A stretch of 43,314 bases of DNA from Hylemonella sp. UBA6679 (GTDB lineage: Bacteria; Pseudomonadota; Gammaproteobacteria; Burkholderiales; Burkholderiaceae_C), in assembly GCA_002454975.1 (NCBI GenBank), contig DKJZ01000112.1:4546-47859 (forward strand), in the 5' to 3' direction. The first letter of the stretch is position 1, and every line of letters begins with the position of its first letter. Shown in pieces: positions 30,157-37,929 of the stretch. The position numbers and the translations under genes are program-made. Under the pieces are notes generated by a model. It did not search any database, was not told the origin of the DNA, and saw only the letters and a list, made by a program, of their open reading frames with translations.

Positions 30157-31206
30157 GTGAAAATCGTTGTTTTGGGCACAGGCGGCACGATTGCCGGCGA
30201 GGGGCACGACCCGCACAACGCGCTGGCCTATACCGCTGGACAGCGGCCGGTGTCGGTTTTGCTGCAGGGCGTGACGCTGCCGCCTGGCGCCGAGGTCCTC
30301 ACCGAGCAGGTGGCCCAGCTCGACAGCAAAGACATGGACCACGCCACCTGGCAGACCTTGCTGGCGCGCTGCCGCCATTGGCTGGCGCAAGACGTGGCAG
30401 GCATCGTCATCACCCACGGCACCGACACGCTCGAAGAAACCGCTTTCTTTTTGTCGCAAACCTTGCCCGCCGACAAGCCCGTGGTGCTGACCTGCGCGAT
30501 GCGCCCAGCCACCCACCCGCAGCCCGACGGCCCGGCCAACCTGACGGACGCGCTCAGCCTGGTGACCCAACCCCAGGCGCGCGGCGTGATGGTGGTGTGC
30601 GCCGGCCTGGCCCATGGCGCAGGCGAGGTGCAAAAAGTACACGCCAGCCGTTTGGACGCGTTTGCCAGCGCCTCAGGGCCCTGGGCTGTGCGTGCGCAAG
30701 ATGTTTGGCATTGGGCATCAAACCTGCCTTTAGGCCAGGTGGATATTGATGAAGATGCTATTGAAAAAAGAGCAACGGCTTGTTTACAAACTGCCGTTTG
30801 GCCCCGCGTTGAGGTGGTGCTGAGCCACGCAGGCGCAACGGGCGCCGTGTTACAGGCCATGCTGCAGGCCTCCACGCCAGGAGATCATGATTCAGATGCC
30901 AGGCTTGGGCAGCCATTGGCAGGTTTAGTGGTGGCTGCAACTGGACATGTCACCATCCATGCCGCCTTAGAGGCTGCCTTGAGACACGCCCTTAGGTGTG
31001 GTGTACCCGTGATGGTGACCACGCGTTGCGTTTGGTCAGGGGTTACAACTTCTCCCCATTGGCTTCTTGCCAATACTAAATTCGAATCCAACATGGACGC
31101 TTCCACAGAAGCCCAGCTTACTGGCTTACAGGTTTCACCCCTCAGTCCAGTCAAGGCCCGGATCGATTTCATGCTGCAGCTGATGCTCAACGCAGGCAAA
31201 GTTTGA
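30157..31206 (+). CDS. L-asparaginase family protein
   Basis: This 349-aa protein is an asparaginase/glutaminase-fold amidohydrolase. Active-site motifs are TGGTIAG (nucleophile T11) and HGTDTLEETA (T89 and D90), with VQKVHAS supplying the lysine region. It should hydrolyse L-asparagine to aspartate and ammonia. No signal peptide is seen, so it is cytoplasmic, resembling the AnsA/AnsB superfamily rather than a secreted form. I chose a GTG start at 30157, 6 bp after GAGGGAA; an upstream TTG at 30130 lacks a ribosome binding site. From about 30741 to the end, codon use is less GC-rich than in the first half, and a GCTAT-N9-AGC motif lies at 30757-30773. It shares its upstream region with lexA, so its expression might respond to LexA. 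Confidence 0.85.
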   Translation: MKIVVLGTGGTIAGEGHDPHNALAYTAGQRPVSVLLQGVTLPPGAEVLTEQVAQLDSKDMDHATWQTLLARCRHWLAQDVAGIVITHGTDTLEETAFFLSQTLPADKPVVLTCAMRPATHPQPDGPANLTDALSLVTQPQARGVMVVCAGLAHGAGEVQKVHASRLDAFASASGPWAVRAQDVWHWASNLPLGQVDIDEDAIEKRATACLQTAVWPRVEVVLSHAGATGAVLQAMLQASTPGDHDSDARLGQPLAGLVVAATGHVTIHAALEAALRHALRCGVPVMVTTRCVWSGVTTSPHWLLANTKFESNMDASTEAQLTGLQVSPLSPVKARIDFMLQLMLNAGKV

Positions 31207-31244
31207 CATCTCAGTTGTCCCGCAAAAACCCGTTGAATCGTAAA

Positions 31245-31266
31245 AAAACCGGCCTGGGCCGGTTTT
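31245..31266. terminator. Bidirectional terminator between asparaginase and adk
   Basis: AAAACCGGCC-tg-GGCCGGTTTT is a perfect 10-bp stem between convergent genes. T runs on both strands (AAAAAAA before it, TTTT after) suit both directions. Confidence 0.9.
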
Positions 31267-31282
31267 GTGGGTGCAGCGCCGC

Positions 31283-31939
31283 TCAGTTGGCCAGGGCTGC
31301 CAGAGCGCGGGCGGTGATGTCGGTCACATCGCCCATGCCGCTGATGGCGCGGTACTTGGGGGCAGCAGCAGCATCGGCTTTGGCCCAGTTGCTGTAGTAG
31401 TCCACCAGCGGGCGGGTTTGGGCGCTGTACACATCCAGGCGCTTTTTGACGGTGTCTTCTTTGTCGTCTTCGCGCTGCACCAGCGGCTCGCCGGTGACAT
31501 CGTCCACGCCAGCCACTTTGGGTGGGTTGAACTTGACGTGGTAAGTGCGGCCCGAGGCAGGGTGCGAGCGGCGACCACTCATGCGCTCGATGATGGCCTC
31601 AAACGGCACATCGATTTCCAGCACGTAGTCGAGCTTGACGCCGGCGGCCTTCATGGCGTCGGCTTGGGGGATGGTGCGCGGAAAGCCGTCGAACAGAAAA
31701 CCGTTGGCGCAGTCGCTTTGTGCGATGCGTTCTTTGACCAGGTTGATGATCAGGTCGTCGCTGACCAAACCGCCGGACTCCATCACGGCTTTGGCTTGCA
31801 AGCCCAAGGGGGTGCCGGCTTTCACGGCAGCGCGCAACATGTCGCCCGTGGAGATCTGTGGGATGCCGTATTTCTGGCAGATGAACGCGGCTTGGGTGCC
31901 TTTACCGGCGCCCGGCGCGCCCAACAGAATCAATCTCAT
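31283..31939 (-). CDS. adk: Adenylate kinase
   Basis: This 218-aa enzyme interconverts ATP + AMP and 2 ADP. It has the P-loop MRLILLGAPGAGKGTQ (G7-T15), AMP-site MLRAAVKAGTPLG, GFLFDGFPRTIPQADAM, the LID segment RRSHPASGRTYHVKFNPPK (zinc cysteines absent, as in Gram-negative long forms), and DVYSAQTRPLVDYY. The length matches long-form Adk. The start is ATG 31939, 112 bp after kdsB, and it ends the envelope operon, facing the asparaginase gene through a bidirectional terminator. GCTAT-gagg-ATAGC (32002-32015) lies in the gap to kdsB. Confidence 0.97.
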   Translation of the reverse strand: MRLILLGAPGAGKGTQAAFICQKYGIPQISTGDMLRAAVKAGTPLGLQAKAVMESGGLVSDDLIINLVKERIAQSDCANGFLFDGFPRTIPQADAMKAAGVKLDYVLEIDVPFEAIIERMSGRRSHPASGRTYHVKFNPPKVAGVDDVTGEPLVQREDDKEDTVKKRLDVYSAQTRPLVDYYSNWAKADAAAAPKYRAISGMGDVTDITARALAALAN

Positions 31940-32001
31940 GAAAGTCCTTCGTGATCAGTGTCGCAAGGTCGGGCTTGATGTGCGTCATGCACCAACTCAG
32001 A

Positions 32002-32015
32002 GCTATGAGGATAGC
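32002..32015. repeat. Small palindrome between kdsB and adk
   Basis: GCTAT-gagg-ATAGC is a 5-bp inverted repeat in the 112-bp kdsB-adk gap, without a T run on the minus strand. It could be part of an adk promoter or operator. It has the GCTAT/AGC ends of the window's 17-nt motif but not its length, so I do not group them. Confidence 0.3.
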
Positions 32016-32051
32016 ATGGCCCGCTGACGCGACCCTTGCGTTGTGTGCGGC

Positions 32052-32837
32052 TCAGGCCTGGCCGGGCAGGCTTTCAAAGTGCTGGCGCACCCGTGCCAGG
32101 TCCTCGGGCGTGTCGACCCCCGCGCCGGGGGCGTGGTGGGTGGTGTGCACCACGATGCGGTGGCCGTGCCACAGGGCGCGCAGTTGCTCCAGCGCCTCGA
32201 GTTGCTCCAGGGGCGCGGGTGCCAGCTGCGGGAACACCTGCAAAAAACCCACGCGGTAGGCATAAATACCGATGTGCCTGAGCGGCGCGGGCAGGGCCGG
32301 GTGGCTGGGCAGGGCGTCTGGCGCGGGCCGGTCGCGCCAATGCGGGATGGGTGCGCGGCTGAAATACAGCGCGTTGCCTGCCGCGTCGGTCACCACTTTG
32401 ACCACATTGGGGTTGGCAAAGTCGGCCGCATGCGCAATCGGGTGGGCGGCCGTGCTCATGCTGGCCTGGGGTGCATCTGCCAGAGCTTGCGCCACGGCTT
32501 GCACCAAGGTGGGGTCGATGAGGGGCTCGTCGCCTTGCACATTGACCACGATCTCATCGTTGCCCAAGCCCAGCAAAGCGCAGGCCTGGGCCAGGCGATC
32601 ACTGCCGCTGGGGTGGTCGGCGTCGGTCATCAGGGCCTGGATGTGGTGCTGCGTGCAGGCGGCTTGCACCTCCACGCTGTCGGTGGCCACCACGATCCGG
32701 GCGTTGGGGATGTGCGCCACGCGCTGCGCCACACGCACGACCATGGGCAAGCCGGCAATGTCAGCCAGGGGTTTGTTGGGCAGGCGGGTGGAGGCCAGCC
32801 TGGCCGGGATGAGGATGGTCAGAGGTGAAGTGCTCAA
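32052..32837 (-). CDS. kdsB: 3-deoxy-manno-octulosonate cytidylyltransferase (CMP-KDO synthetase)
   Basis: This 261-aa enzyme activates KDO as CMP-KDO for LPS inner-core assembly. It has the nucleotidyltransferase start ILIPARLASTRLPNKPLADIAGLPM, VATDSVEV, MTDADHPSGSDRLAQA, IVVNVQGDEPLIDP, and YFSRAPIPHWRD. I propose a TTG start at 32837 (MSTSPLTILIPAR), 8 bp after GAAGG. A TTG at 32867 would add ten residues not found in the family. It belongs to the operon exbB-exbD-lpxK-ycaR-kdsB-adk, whose LPS role it shares with lpxK. Confidence 0.93.
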   Translation of the reverse strand: MSTSPLTILIPARLASTRLPNKPLADIAGLPMVVRVAQRVAHIPNARIVVATDSVEVQAACTQHHIQALMTDADHPSGSDRLAQACALLGLGNDEIVVNVQGDEPLIDPTLVQAVAQALADAPQASMSTAAHPIAHAADFANPNVVKVVTDAAGNALYFSRAPIPHWRDRPAPDALPSHPALPAPLRHIGIYAYRVGFLQVFPQLAPAPLEQLEALEQLRALWHGHRIVVHTTHHAPGAGVDTPEDLARVRQHFESLPGQA

Positions 32838-32924
32838 AGCGGGGACCTTCAGGGGCGGGCCAATCAAGGTGGCTGCTGCGTTTGGCCGGGCCGATGTCAG
32901 TGCTCAGGCGGCCAAACGTGCAGC

Positions 32925-33116
32925 TCAGCCGCCGAGTTTCTCGACTTCGTCGTCGCTCAGGGGGCGGGCTTCGTTTTCCAGCAGCACGGGGATGCCATCG
33001 CGCACCGGGTAGGCCAGGCGGGCCGAGCGGGAGATGAGCTCCTGGGTTTCGCGCTGGTAAGTCAAAGGCCCTTTGGTGACGGGGCAAACCAGCAGTTCAA
33101 GCAGTCGTGTGTCCAT
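32925..33116 (-). CDS. Trm112/YcaR-family small protein
   Basis: This 63-aa protein is a bacterial Trm112-like protein (YcaR), usually found between lpxK and kdsB. It begins MDTRLLELLVCPVTKGPLTYQ with the first cysteine in LVCPVTKGPL, and has YPVRDGIPVLLENEARPL, where Trm112 members carry the VxDGIPxLLxxEAR motif. The second CxxC is missing, as in YcaR homologues, so zinc binding is doubtful. Its molecular role is not settled; in eukaryotes Trm112 is a methyltransferase activator. ATG 33116 is preferred to a TTG at 33122. It lies 87 bp upstream of the kdsB start and 123 bp after lpxK. Confidence 0.85.
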   Translation of the reverse strand: MDTRLLELLVCPVTKGPLTYQRETQELISRSARLAYPVRDGIPVLLENEARPLSDDEVEKLGG

Positions 33117-33239
33117 GGCCAAATCATAGCGTGGCCTGGCGTTCTAGCCTGGCCACTTGGGTTGTTCTAATGAAGCCGCAAGGGTGAGGTGGCAAGGATG
33201 AGGCTGCACAAACGGGCCGTGGGCTTGAGGGCAGCCGTC

Positions 33240-34250
33240 TCAGTGCTCGTGCGGTTCGTCCAGAGCCGCGGCCAGGGCTTGGTTGAGGGCTTGATCAAGG
33301 GCTGCAAAAAAGGCGGGCGGCGGGGCAAAGAGCAAGGGCACAGCCCAGGCCTGGGGCAGCATGCGCTGGAGCTTGACGGCGTCTTTTTCGGTGCACACCA
33401 CCGTGTAGCCTTGCCAGGTTTGGGGCTCTAGGTTGGCAAAGTCGTGGTGGTCGGGCAGGGCCAGGGTTTTTGCAGGCGCCACGCCGTGGGCGCGCAGCAT
33501 GTCAAAAAAAGCTTGGGGCTGGGCAATGCCGGCCACAGCCAGCACTGGGCCGGGCAGGTTGCGCAGCGCGCACCGCGTGCCGTCGGGCTGCACCGCCTCA
33601 GAGGCCAATTGGCGCTGACCATGGAAGCAATGCGTGCCACCAAACGCGGGCTGGGAGCCGGTGTGCAGCACCAGATCCACCGCGCGCGGCCAGGGCTCGC
33701 GCAGCGGGCCAGCGGGCAGCAGCCACCCGTTGCCCACACCGCGGTTGTCAAACACCGCAATGTCGACGTCGCGCTTGAGCGCCAGGTGCTGCAAGCCATC
33801 GTCACAGACCAGCACATTGACCTGCGGGTGCGCAGCCAGCAAGGCGCGAGCAGCAGCAACGCGAGAGCGCCCGACCACCACCGGCACACCCGTGCGACGG
33901 CGAATGAGCAGGGGCTCGTCGCCCACAAAGGTGACATCGCTGTCAGGCACCACCTCGGTGCAAGCGTTGTTGGCCTTGCGGCCATGCCCGCGCGAGATCA
34001 CCCCGGGCTGCCAGCCGCGGCTTTGCAGGTGCGCCACCAGGGCCATCACCGTGGGTGTTTTGCCTGCGCCACCGGCCACCACATTGCCCACCACCACCAC
34101 AGGCACGGGCATGGCATACGCGCTGAACAGGCCACTCATGTACAGGCCTTGGCGCAAGCGCACCAAGATCCCCATGCACCAGGCCAGGGGCAGCAGCAGG
34201 CGCGCCAGCCAGCCGCGCGACATCCACAAGGCGAGCAGGCGGGCTTGCAT
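33240..34250 (-). CDS. lpxK: Tetraacyldisaccharide 4'-kinase
   Basis: This 336-aa lipid A kinase phosphorylates the 4'-position of tetraacyldisaccharide 1-phosphate at the inner membrane. It has an N-terminal membrane segment (residues 12-30), then the Walker A VVGNVVAGGAGKTPTVMAL (55-71, LpxK-type), VISRGHGRK, VGDEPLLIRRRTGVPVVVGRSR, VLVCDDGLQHLALKRDVDIAVFD, GNGWLLPAGPLREP, and VCTEKDAVKL near the C-terminus. The stop at 33240 lies 123 bp ahead of ycaR. Its ATG overlaps the exbD stop by 1 bp (TAATG), a coupled pair in this operon. Confidence 0.95.
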   Translation of the reverse strand: MQARLLALWMSRGWLARLLLPLAWCMGILVRLRQGLYMSGLFSAYAMPVPVVVVGNVVAGGAGKTPTVMALVAHLQSRGWQPGVISRGHGRKANNACTEVVPDSDVTFVGDEPLLIRRRTGVPVVVGRSRVAAARALLAAHPQVNVLVCDDGLQHLALKRDVDIAVFDNRGVGNGWLLPAGPLREPWPRAVDLVLHTGSQPAFGGTHCFHGQRQLASEAVQPDGTRCALRNLPGPVLAVAGIAQPQAFFDMLRAHGVAPAKTLALPDHHDFANLEPQTWQGYTVVCTEKDAVKLQRMLPQAWAVPLLFAPPPAFFAALDQALNQALAAALDEPHEH

Positions 34251-34696
34251 TAAGGTGCCCGGGCGGGGCCAGACGCTTCGGAGGCGAAGGTGATGTTGCT
34301 CATGCCAGCGCGCCTGGCCGCCTCCATCACGCTGATGACGGCTTGGTGCTTGGCTGCGGCGTCAGCGTTGATGATGAGCACCGTCTCGGCATTGCCGGGC
34401 CCGGCTTTGGATTCGCCCGCAGCCAGGGTGAGCGCCGCGGCCAAGGCGTCGACCTTGCGGCTCTCGAGCATGGTTTTGTTGATGCCGTAAGCGCCCGAAG
34501 CGGTCACGGTGACGATGATTTCATGCGGCAAGTTGCGTTGCTGCTCGGTGTCGGCCACCGGCAGGCGCACCTGCATTTCGGTGAACTTGCTGTAGGTGGT
34601 GGAGAGCATCAAGAAAATCAGCACCACCAGCAAAACGTCGATGAACGGGATCAGGTTGATCTCGGGCTCATCGCGCGGTTTGGAGCGAAAGTTCAT
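34250..34696 (-). CDS. exbD: Biopolymer transport protein ExbD/TolR family
   Basis: This 148-aa bitopic protein has an N-terminal cytoplasmic stretch, then the membrane helix INLIPFIDVLLVVLIFLMLST with D20 in the position of the ExbD/TolR proton-path aspartate, followed by a periplasmic domain (VRLPVADTEQ...TVLIINADAAAKHQAVISVMEAARRAG). It works with ExbB-type protein to use the proton motive force, driving TonB-type outer membrane transport or Tol-type function. The gene order with lpxK is the usual betaproteobacterial one. ATG 34696 (MNFRSKPRDEPEIN) is chosen; the longer reading at 34792 runs into exbB. It overlaps the lpxK start by 1 bp. Confidence 0.92.
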   Translation of the reverse strand: MNFRSKPRDEPEINLIPFIDVLLVVLIFLMLSTTYSKFTEMQVRLPVADTEQQRNLPHEIIVTVTASGAYGINKTMLESRKVDALAAALTLAAGESKAGPGNAETVLIINADAAAKHQAVISVMEAARRAGMSNITFASEASGPARAP

Positions 34697-34700
34697 GGGC

Positions 34701-35330
34701 TCAGCGGGCGGCGCGGCGCAAAGCGTTGATGAGTTGCAGCAGTTGCTCGGCCGAGGCCTCGAGCGTGAGCACGTAGGCGTCAACCCGGCCACGGAAATAG
34801 CGCCAGAACATCAGGGCTGGAATGGCAACCATCAGGCCAAACGCGGTGTTGTACAGGGCCACAGAAATGCCCTGCGCGAGTTGCGCGGGGTTGGCGCTGC
34901 CAGCGGGGGCCTGCGAGCCAAAAATCTCGATCATGCCCACCACCGTGCCCAAAAGCCCCAGCAACGGGGCGGCCGAGGCAATCGTGGCCAGGGTGCTGAG
35001 GTAGCGCTCCAGCTGGTGGGCCACCACGCGGCCGGCCGTCTCCATGGCGGTACGCAAATCGGCCTCGCTGCAGGTGGGGTGGCGCTGTAAAGCCAGCAAA
35101 CCACTGGCCAGCACGGCACCCAAGGCAGACTGTTGTTCCCAGGCTGTGAGGGCCTGCGGGGCGGGCACACCGCGCTGCACGCTGTTCAAAATTTCTTGCA
35201 TCAAACCGCTGGGAATGATGCGAGCACGGCGCAGGTTCAAAAACCGCTCGATGATCAGGGCCAGGGCCACAACAGAACACGCAATCAGGGGCCAAATTGG
35301 CCATCCTGCGGCTTGTATGATCGACAACAC
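34701..35330 (-). CDS. exbB: MotA/TolQ/ExbB proton channel family protein
   Basis: This 209-aa protein is the ExbB/TolQ subunit with three membrane segments (about residues 8-28, 114-138, 156-176). Family motifs are VVALALIIERFLNLRRARI after the first segment, TLATIASAAPLLGLLGTVVGMIEIF, and ISVALYNTAFGLMVAIPALMFWRYF. With ExbD it converts the proton gradient into conformational force. The GTG start at 35330 is supported by GGGGAG seven bases upstream and by a stop codon immediately before it in frame (ATG GGG AGC CGC TGA). It is the first gene of the envelope operon ending at adk. It lies 299 bp from xseA, with DnaA boxes between them. Confidence 0.9.
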   Translation of the reverse strand: MLSIIQAAGWPIWPLIACSVVALALIIERFLNLRRARIIPSGLMQEILNSVQRGVPAPQALTAWEQQSALGAVLASGLLALQRHPTCSEADLRTAMETAGRVVAHQLERYLSTLATIASAAPLLGLLGTVVGMIEIFGSQAPAGSANPAQLAQGISVALYNTAFGLMVAIPALMFWRYFRGRVDAYVLTLEASAEQLLQLINALRRAAR

Positions 35331-35392
35331 TCAGCGGCTCCCCATGGTGAACAAGGTGGCGATTATCCCTCAGGGCAGCGTTACACAGATCT

Positions 35393-35422
35393 TGTGGATA
35401 ACTTTGTGGGTAAGCCTGTCAA
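35393..35422 (-). promoter_or_regulatory. Tandem DnaA boxes within the presumed exbB promoter
   Basis: On the minus strand, TTACCCACA (35413-35405, one mismatch) and TTATCCACA (35401-35393, perfect DnaA consensus) stand in tandem 12 bp apart. TTGACA (35422-35417) is a consensus -35 for the exbB operon, and TATCCA at 16-bp spacing is a weak -10 that overlaps the perfect box. A weaker box-like TGTGGAAGA is at 35565-35573. Confidence 0.65.
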
Positions 35423-35629
35423 CAGCCCGCTCGAAACCGCATGGATCAATGATTTGAACAAAATGATCAAAAATTGAGCAAAAAACTCGCAGTGAAATCA
35501 AGCACTTACCTGGCAGCCCGCGAATTCATTAGCTTTTTAATCATTTTTAGTACATCACCGCATCTGTGGAAGACCACCTAAAAAATTGATCAAGAAAACA
35601 GGATTTAGATTGACAAATCAGGGTAAACC
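35423..35629. other. AT-rich xseA upstream region
   Basis: This stretch is markedly AT-rich for the window and holds no gene. It contains several GATC sites (for example in tgatcaaaaattg and attgatcaag), TTGACA at 35610-35615 and AGGG (35620-35623) ahead of the xseA ATG. A single xseA promoter is not clear to me. Confidence 0.4.
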
Positions 35630-36958
35630 ATGATGGAAACAAAAGGCCGTGTCTGGTCTGTCAGCGCCTTGTGCCGTGCCATGGGGGATGCACTAGAAGC
35701 GCGCTTCAACCCGGTGACGGTGCGCGGCGAAATCTCGGCGTTTTCACGCGCCGCCAGCGGCCACTGTTATTTCTCTTTGAAAGACGAGAACGGGCAAATT
35801 CGCTGCGCCATGTTCAAGCGCGCAGCGGTGTTGCTGGACTTTGCCCCGCGCGACGGCGAGCTGGTGGAGTTGCGTGGGCGCTTGGCCATTTACGAGCCCC
35901 GCGGCGACCTGCAGCTGATTGTGGAGAGCATGTCGCGCGCCGGGCAGGGCACCTTGTTTGAGCAGTTTTTGCAGCGCAAAGCCAAGCTCGAAGCGCTGGG
36001 TTTGTTTGACGCCGCACGCAAACGCAGCCTGCCGACCATGCCACGCACCATCGGGCTGGTGACCTCCCTGGGGGCGGCTGCCTTGCATGACGTGGCCACC
36101 GCGCTCAAGCGGCGTGTGCCGCACATCCGTGTGGTGATTGCGCCGGCCTCGGTGCAGGGGGCGCAAGCCCCGGCTGAGTTGCAGCAAGCCCTGCAAAGCT
36201 TGTACCGCCTGTGCCCCACTGCGGGAGGCCCTCCAGCAGAACTTGCATCGGGTGCGGGCCCGGTGGATGTGATTTTGCTGGTGCGAGGTGGCGGCTCGCT
36301 GGATGACCTGTGGGCCTTCAACGACGAGGCGCTGGTGCACACCATCGCCCAAAGCCCGGTGCCCGTGGTGTGTGGCGTGGGCCATGAAACGGACTTCACC
36401 TTGGCGGATTTTGTGGCCGATTTACGCGCGCCCACGCCCACGGCTGCTGCCGAGCTGGTGGTCCAGACGCAAACCACCTGGCTCGATGGTTTGGACCAAA
36501 TTGAAAACCACCTGCAGCGGGCGGTGGGCCGGCACATTGACACCCAGTCGCAGCGCTTAGACACCGTGGCGCGGCGCTTGGGGCGCCCCTCGGGGCTGGT
36601 GGCGCGTCAGCACCAGTTGTTGCAAAGCCATGCGCAGGGCTTGCGTTTTGCGGTGCAAAGCCGCTTGCGCGACGAACGCCGCAGCTTGCTTGACCTGTCG
36701 CAACACTTGCCCCAAGCCTTGAGGCGCCATGCACAACAAGCGCAAGACCGGCTCGGGCGTGCCAGCCTCAAGCTGGGCCTGCTCGACCCGGCTTTGGTGC
36801 TCGAGCGCGGCTATGCCTGGCTGAGCGACGAGCAGGGCCGCACCCTCACCAGCGTGGCCCCGGTCCAGATTGGACAGGCCGTCTCAGCCACGCTCAAAGA
36901 CGGGGTCTTGGGCTTGCGCGTGGAAGCTGTCACGCCCAAGCGCGCTGCGTCTGCTTAA
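35630..36958 (+). CDS. xseA: Exodeoxyribonuclease VII large subunit
   Basis: This 442-aa protein is the catalytic subunit of ExoVII, which degrades single-stranded DNA from both ends. It has an N-terminal OB-fold (VWSVSALCRAMGDALEARFNPVTVRGEISAFSRAASGHCYFSLKDENGQIRCAMFK, residues 7-63), the middle nuclease domain with IGLVTSLGAAALHDV, LLVRGGGSLDDLWAFNDE (R219, GGGS) and CGVGHETDFTLADFVADLRAPTPTAA (249-274), then a coiled C-terminal region. The small subunit gene xseB is not next to it, as in many bacteria. ATG 35630 is followed directly by a second ATG at 35633; either is possible. The gene is divergent from exbB, and sodB follows 135 bp later. Confidence 0.95.
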   Translation: MMETKGRVWSVSALCRAMGDALEARFNPVTVRGEISAFSRAASGHCYFSLKDENGQIRCAMFKRAAVLLDFAPRDGELVELRGRLAIYEPRGDLQLIVESMSRAGQGTLFEQFLQRKAKLEALGLFDAARKRSLPTMPRTIGLVTSLGAAALHDVATALKRRVPHIRVVIAPASVQGAQAPAELQQALQSLYRLCPTAGGPPAELASGAGPVDVILLVRGGGSLDDLWAFNDEALVHTIAQSPVPVVCGVGHETDFTLADFVADLRAPTPTAAAELVVQTQTTWLDGLDQIENHLQRAVGRHIDTQSQRLDTVARRLGRPSGLVARQHQLLQSHAQGLRFAVQSRLRDERRSLLDLSQHLPQALRRHAQQAQDRLGRASLKLGLLDPALVLERGYAWLSDEQGRTLTSVAPVQIGQAVSATLKDGVLGLRVEAVTPKRAASA

Positions 36959-37093
36959 CCCCAAGCTCTGTGCGAATAAGCGAGGACGAGGCCCAAAGAC
37001 AAGCCATAACCTTTCTACAATGCAAGATGCAGCGGTTGACAGCGCGTTGTTGGCACCCGCCACATTCAAACCACCCAACCCCAAGAGGACACC

Positions 37094-37675
37094 ATGGAAC
37101 ACACCTTGCCCGCCTTGCCCTACGCCATTGACGCGTTGGCCCCCCATTACTCACAGGAAACCTTGGAGTTTCACCACGGCAAGCACCACAACGCTTATGT
37201 GGTCAACCTCAACAACCTGCAAAAAGGCACCGAGTTTGAGAGCATGGACCTCGAGTCCATCATCAAAAAATCCAGCGGCGGCGTCTACAACAACGCAGCT
37301 CAAATCTGGAACCACACCTTTTTCTGGAACTGCATGAAGCCCAACGGCGGCGGCGAGCCCACCGGCGCGCTGGCCACAGCCATCAACGCCAAGTGGGGTT
37401 CTTACGCAGCGTTCAAAGAAGCGTTTGTGAAGAGCGCCGTGGGTAACTTTGGTTCGGGCTGGACCTGGTTGGTGAAAAAGGCCGACGGTTCGGTCGACAT
37501 CGTCAACACTGGCGCGGCTGGCACCCCCCTGACCACCGGCGACACTGCGCTGCTGACCGTGGACGTGTGGGAGCACGCCTACTACATTGACTACCGCAAC
37601 ATGCGCCCCAAGTTTGTGGAGACTTTCCTCGACAAGCTGGTGAACTGGGACTTTGCAGCCGCCAACTTCGCCTGA
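37094..37675 (+). CDS. sodB: Iron superoxide dismutase
   Basis: This 193-aa cytoplasmic enzyme dismutates superoxide. Metal ligands are H27 (FHHGKHH), H74 (WNHTFFW), D157 and H161 (DVWEHAYYIDYRN). FGSGWTWLVKKADGSV is the Fe/Mn-SOD signature, and YNNAAQIWNHTFFWNCMKP favours iron. The length is that of E. coli SodB. ATG 37094 follows AGAGG. TACAAT at 37016-37021 may be its -10. A strong terminator follows. Confidence 0.96.
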   Translation: MEHTLPALPYAIDALAPHYSQETLEFHHGKHHNAYVVNLNNLQKGTEFESMDLESIIKKSSGGVYNNAAQIWNHTFFWNCMKPNGGGEPTGALATAINAKWGSYAAFKEAFVKSAVGNFGSGWTWLVKKADGSVDIVNTGAAGTPLTTGDTALLTVDVWEHAYYIDYRNMRPKFVETFLDKLVNWDFAAANFA

Positions 37676-37735
37676 TACAGCTTGGCGCCGGGTTGGAGTC
37701 TGCCCATTTAGTGGGCTTGCTTGACCGGTAGGAAC

Positions 37736-37768
37736 AAGGCCCTGAGCCCAGGCTCAGGGCCTTTTTTT
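37736..37768 (+). terminator. Rho-independent terminator of sodB
   Basis: AAGGCCCTGAGCC-ca-GGCTCAGGGCCTT gives a stem of 10 or more pairs followed by a T run, 61 bp after the sodB stop. Confidence 0.93.
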
Positions 37769-37929
37769 CGTCTGGAGGGTCAAAAAAGATGGGTTTGCAG
37801 GGGTTTTATTTCACGATGCAAAAATGCATTGCGAAAAAACGGCTTTGGGTCAGACCTCTGAAAGCAAAATACGGCAATATTGAAACCAGCCAGCGATCTG
37901 CGGCTTGTACCTAGACACAAGAGACCACC
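37769..37929 (+). promoter_or_regulatory. Region upstream of icd with small palindromes
   Basis: This 161-bp leader region holds no gene. It contains ATGCA-aaaa-TGCAT (37816-37829) and GGTC-a-GACC (37848-37856, a short relative of the palindrome at 1-15). The start of icd has only a weak ribosome site (AAGAGACC). A clear sigma-70 promoter was not identified. Confidence 0.35.

Noticed and set aside
35393..35620. Possible chromosomal replication origin
   Set aside because: There are two DnaA boxes and AT-rich DNA, but no dnaA, dnaN, rpmH or gidA nearby and no cluster of three or more good boxes. A promoter-regulatory role fits better.
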